Source of the DNA: Aminobacter carboxidus
Lineage (GTDB): Bacteria; Pseudomonadota; Alphaproteobacteria; Rhizobiales; Rhizobiaceae
Direction of reading: 5' to 3'
Assembly (NCBI RefSeq): GCF_014863355.1
Contig: NZ_JACZEP010000002.1
Span: forward strand, 682,001 to 746,000
Length of the DNA stretch: 64,000 nt
Part shown: positions 62,007 through 64,000 of the stretch, one piece after another
Layout: every line of letters starts with the position of its first letter
Numbering within the stretch: position 1 is the first letter of the stretch
Program-made: the position numbers and the translations under genes
The notes under the pieces: model-generated
What the model was told of the DNA's origin: nothing
The model's database searches: none
What the model saw: the letters and a program-made list of their open reading frames with translations, nothing else

Positions 62007-62034
62007 GGCTCCTGACAGCGTATTGTCAGGAGCC
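62007..62034. repeat. Inverted repeat containing a stop codon
   Basis: GGCTCCTGACA-GCGTAT-TGTCAGGAGCC, perfect 11-bp arms. The stop codon of the DJ-1-like gene lies inside it. The arm CTCCTGACA/TGTCAGGAG recurs at 62881-62904, so the two flank the DJ-1/DUF1127 pair. Confidence 0.8.
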
Positions 62035-62637
62035 GTCACCATGACCATGTTTGGCCATGGCATGCTCGCGCGCAAACATGGCGCGCATCTCGCCGATCTG
62101 TCCGGCCATCTCGGGATAGAGCGTCTCGAGGAAGGCTGCGGCGAACGTACCAGGTGCCGAGCCCGCGGCGGAGACGATGTTGCCGTCGGCGACGGCATGC
62201 GGCACGTCCTTGTAGCTTGCCGCGCCGGCATAGGCCGGCTCATGTCCGAGGATCCAGTCGCGGCCGTTCGAGGTGTGGGAGACACCTGCAAACAGGCCGG
62301 CCCGGGCCAGCGCCAGCGTGCCGGCGCAGATGCCGCCGACGACGCCGCCACGCGCGGCAACGGCCTTGAGCAGCGGCGCAACGTCAGGCGCGTCCTTTGC
62401 CGTCCAGCCATCCGAGCCGATGACGGCGACCGCGTCGAGATCCATGTTTTCCGCGGGATTTGCGCCACGCGTCGGCGACAGGCTGAAGCCGGCGATCGAG
62501 GTCAGCGGTGCGGCATGCGGCGAAATCGCGATCGCGCGCGCGCCGAACCACTCGACCGCCGACGCGGCCAGAAGGCCGTATTCCCAGTCGGCATAGCCTT
62601 CGATGAACAGGACGCCGATTGTCTTGGATGCGGTCAT
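62026..62637 (-). CDS. DJ-1/PfpI-family protein
   Basis: 203 aa, flavodoxin-like class I amidotransferase fold. The nucleophile elbow GGVVGGICAGTLALARAGL places the reactive Cys (about residue 104), and ADWEYGLLAASA near the N terminus supplies the conserved Glu region. Family roles include chaperone, glyoxalase and protease activities. It ends with a hydrophilic tail HAMAKHGHGDGS. Confidence 0.92.
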   Translation of the reverse strand: MTASKTIGVLFIEGYADWEYGLLAASAVEWFGARAIAISPHAAPLTSIAGFSLSPTRGANPAENMDLDAVAVIGSDGWTAKDAPDVAPLLKAVAARGGVVGGICAGTLALARAGLFAGVSHTSNGRDWILGHEPAYAGAASYKDVPHAVADGNIVSAAGSAPGTFAAAFLETLYPEMAGQIGEMRAMFAREHAMAKHGHGDGS

Positions 62638-62663
62638 GAGCGTGTCCCCTCTGTCAGGCGATG

Positions 62664-62837
62664 TCAGTTACGGTCGGTTCGGCGAGCGTCGAAACGATCG
62701 GGCCAGCCGATATCCTTGCGGATGCTTGTCGGCAAAGAATTCATGAGGCGCTCGGTGCGGATCTCATTGTGCATGGTCCTGACCTTGCCGGCATAGTGTC
62801 TGATGGTGCGAAATATGTCAGGTGCGAACGTGTTCAT
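62664..62837 (-). CDS. DUF1127-like small protein
   Basis: 57 aa: NTFAPDIFRTIRHYAGKVRT, then MHNEIRTERLMNSLPTSIRK followed by DIGWPDRFDARRTDRN. The arginine-rich N terminus and the L..LP..I.KDIG ending resemble the DUF1127 (YjiS-like) family. AGGAGG precedes the ATG, which is a strong site. In alphaproteobacteria such proteins bind RNA or tune metabolism. It is 26 bp upstream of the DJ-1 gene and probably in one operon. Confidence 0.82.
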   Translation of the reverse strand: MNTFAPDIFRTIRHYAGKVRTMHNEIRTERLMNSLPTSIRKDIGWPDRFDARRTDRN

Positions 62838-62880
62838 GACGGGTCCTCCTAATCTTGTACGAGAGGAGTATCGCACACCC

Positions 62881-62904
62881 CTCCTGACAGCAGTCTGTCA
62901 GGAG
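62881..62904. repeat. Inverted repeat, second copy of the CTCCTGACA element
   Basis: CTCCTGACAG-CAGT-CTGTCAGGAG, perfect 10-bp arms, between the SDR stop and the DUF1127 start. Same arm as at 62007-62034. It may act as a terminator for the SDR gene on the minus strand. Confidence 0.8.
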
Positions 62905-62932
62905 CGAGCAGCCGTCTTCGATGATCTTTCCG

Positions 62933-63718
62933 TCAGGCCTTGGCAGGAACCGTGGTGTTGAGCGCAAGCCGGCCGCCATCGGCGAAAATCGTCTGCCCGG
63001 TGATGTAGGAAGCGTCGTCGGAAGCCAGGAACGCGGCGATCGCGGCGATCTCCTGCGGCTCGCCGATGCGGCCAAGCGGGGTGCGCGACAGCATGCGGGC
63101 CTTGGCCGCCGGATCGGCCTTGGCGCGGGCCAGCATGTCGGTGGAGATCGAGCCGGGGCCGATGGCGTTGACGCGGATGCCATAGGGCGCGAGACCAAGC
63201 GCCATGACCGTCGTCAGCTGGCCGACGCCGCCCTTCGACACGGCATAAGGCACCTGGTCGGGGTTGGCGACGACCGAATTGATCGACGACATGTTGATGA
63301 TGGTGCCCGAGTTGCCGCCCGCCTTGACCCGTTCGACCATGATGCGGGCGACCGCCTGGCCGACAAGGAAGGAGCCCTTGAGGTTGATGCGGAGCACGCG
63401 GTCGAAATCGTCCTCGGCGAGGTCGAGGAAATCGGCCTGGTGGTCGATGCCGGCATTGTTGACCAGCACGTCGACGTCGCCGAAGGCGTCGATCGTCGAG
63501 GCGACGAGATTGTGGACGTCGAGGCGCTTGCCGACATCGGCGCGGACGAAGCGGGCCTGGCCGAGCTTTTCGAGGTCGCGCTCGGCAGCATTGCCCTGCT
63601 CCTGGTCGATGTCGGCGATGACGACGCGCGCGCCTTCCCTGAGGAAACGCTCGGCGATGGCATAGCCGATGCCCTTGGCGCCGCCGGTGATGATTGCCGT
63701 CTTGCCGTCGAGCTTCAT
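62933..63718 (-). CDS. Short-chain dehydrogenase/reductase
   Basis: Classical SDR, 261 aa. TGGAKGIGYAIAERF is the NAD(P)-binding TGxxxGxG loop (about residues 11-25), NNAGIDHQ the structural NNAG, and YAVSK (YxxxK) with an upstream catalytic Ser in NMSSINS the active site. Asp in VIADIDQEQ suggests NAD(H). AGGAGCGG precedes the ATG at 63718. Substrate unknown; glucose or 3-oxoacyl-type alcohols are both possible. Confidence 0.93.
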   Translation of the reverse strand: MKLDGKTAIITGGAKGIGYAIAERFLREGARVVIADIDQEQGNAAERDLEKLGQARFVRADVGKRLDVHNLVASTIDAFGDVDVLVNNAGIDHQADFLDLAEDDFDRVLRINLKGSFLVGQAVARIMVERVKAGGNSGTIINMSSINSVVANPDQVPYAVSKGGVGQLTTVMALGLAPYGIRVNAIGPGSISTDMLARAKADPAAKARMLSRTPLGRIGEPQEIAAIAAFLASDDASYITGQTIFADGGRLALNTTVPAKA

Positions 63719-63821
63719 TGTCCGCTCCTGCCCTTGTCGCCGGAAAGGCGAATCCAGTCGCGGACAGTGGCGGCAAGGGCGAGAGCGGTCAACGGGGAGG
63801 GTGGCGCGACCGCCGTCTTGC

Positions 63822-64000
63822 TCAGCCGCCCGATGCGGCGGTGAAAACCGCCAGTTGGGCTTCGTACGCACGCTTGTAGGCGGGACGCGCCTGGCCGCGG
63901 GCGACATAGGCGGCGAGGTTTGGATAATCCTCCACTATGCCATCGCCCTCCAGCCGGCGCAGCACCATCACCATCGTGAGGTCACCGGCGCTGAAGGCGC
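63822..64000 (-). CDS. Glutathione S-transferase, C-terminal fragment at window edge
   Basis: Partial: the 5' end lies beyond 64000. The frame reads AFSAGDLTMVMVLRRLEGDG, then YPNLAAYVARGQARPAYKRA and ends FTAASGG. The FSxxDLTM N-capping helix and YPNLxxYxxRxxxRPAYxRA are typical of GST C-terminal domains. Stop TGA at 63822-63824. It runs in the same direction as the SDR gene downstream. Confidence 0.85.
   Translation of the reverse strand, partial: AFSAGDLTMVMVLRRLEGDGIVEDYPNLAAYVARGQARPAYKRAYEAQLAVFTAASGG

Noticed and set aside
1-64000. tRNA, rRNA, CRISPR arrays, prophage or intact insertion sequences
   Set aside because: No cloverleaf, ribosomal RNA text, regularly spaced repeats, transposase or phage structural proteins were recognised while reading both strands; short tRNA-like folds could still be missed by eye.

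Overview
The window is a piece of a GC-rich alphaproteobacterial chromosome, most likely from the order Rhizobiales, family Phyllobacteriaceae (Mesorhizobium/Aminobacter-like). This rests on protein recognition and gene order: GapR (DUF2312), DUF1244, N-formylglutamate amidohydrolase, DUF1036 and pyruvate kinase in a row; TrcR (DUF1013); DUF1192; two DUF465 proteins; cysteine-free L31 and the short 41-residue L36; and intergenic repeats of the kind scattered through rhizobial genomes. No tRNA, rRNA, CRISPR array, prophage or intact insertion sequence was seen.

Layout. 1-2.4 kb: C-terminal part of an autotransporter. 2.4-11 kb: nitroreductase, ABC exporter, rpmE, a TetR-controlled NmrA/DUF1772 operon, ddl, a SelW-like/RDD pair, yebC. 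11-15 kb: MBL-fold hydrolase, MASE1-GGDEF protein, HxlR remnant, ArsR/SRPBCC/VOC locus. 15-19 kb: DnaB-like ATPase, TerC, YmdB-type phosphodiesterase, 5-formyl-THF cyclo-ligase preceded by a probable 6S RNA, then a large inverted repeat. 19-24 kb: MoxR ATPase and a VWA partner separated by a GNAT and a GH25 lipoprotein; msrB. 24-28.4 kb: flavin monooxygenase locus (LLM oxygenase, TIM-barrel isomerase-like protein, LysR regulator, divergent FMN reductase). 28.4-32 kb: GapR-to-pyk housekeeping block. 32-42.5 kb: alpha/beta hydrolase, TPR protein, rpmJ, LprI-like protein, HxlR/dehydrogenase locus, purEK, DUF465 pair, ArsR, MFS transporter, DUF1192, quinone oxidoreductase.

42.5-55.1 kb is the accessory part. 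A visibly AT-richer block encodes a Rieske O-demethylase of the DdmC/VanA type, a NodD-like LysR regulator and a VanB-type reductase. It sits directly before GC-rich formaldehyde-detoxification genes (frmA, gfa), and an AT-rich orphan ABC substrate-binding protein follows. Together these look like uptake, O-demethylation and formaldehyde disposal for a methoxylated (probably aromatic) compound. Next come a sensor kinase/FixJ-type regulator pair, a secreted HbpS/GlcG-like protein with a palindrome in its promoter, and a second autotransporter.

55.5-64 kb: trcR, two tandem 489-residue serine hydrolases (penicillin-binding-protein/class C beta-lactamase fold), a methyltransferase, a GFA-family protein, a WYL regulator, a DJ-1-like protein, a DUF1127-like small protein, an SDR dehydrogenase and the end of a glutathione S-transferase.

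The best candidates for something not yet described are the demethylase/formaldehyde island and the kinase-regulator-HbpS module. The gaps also carry several unrelated short tandem repeats and inverted-repeat elements.
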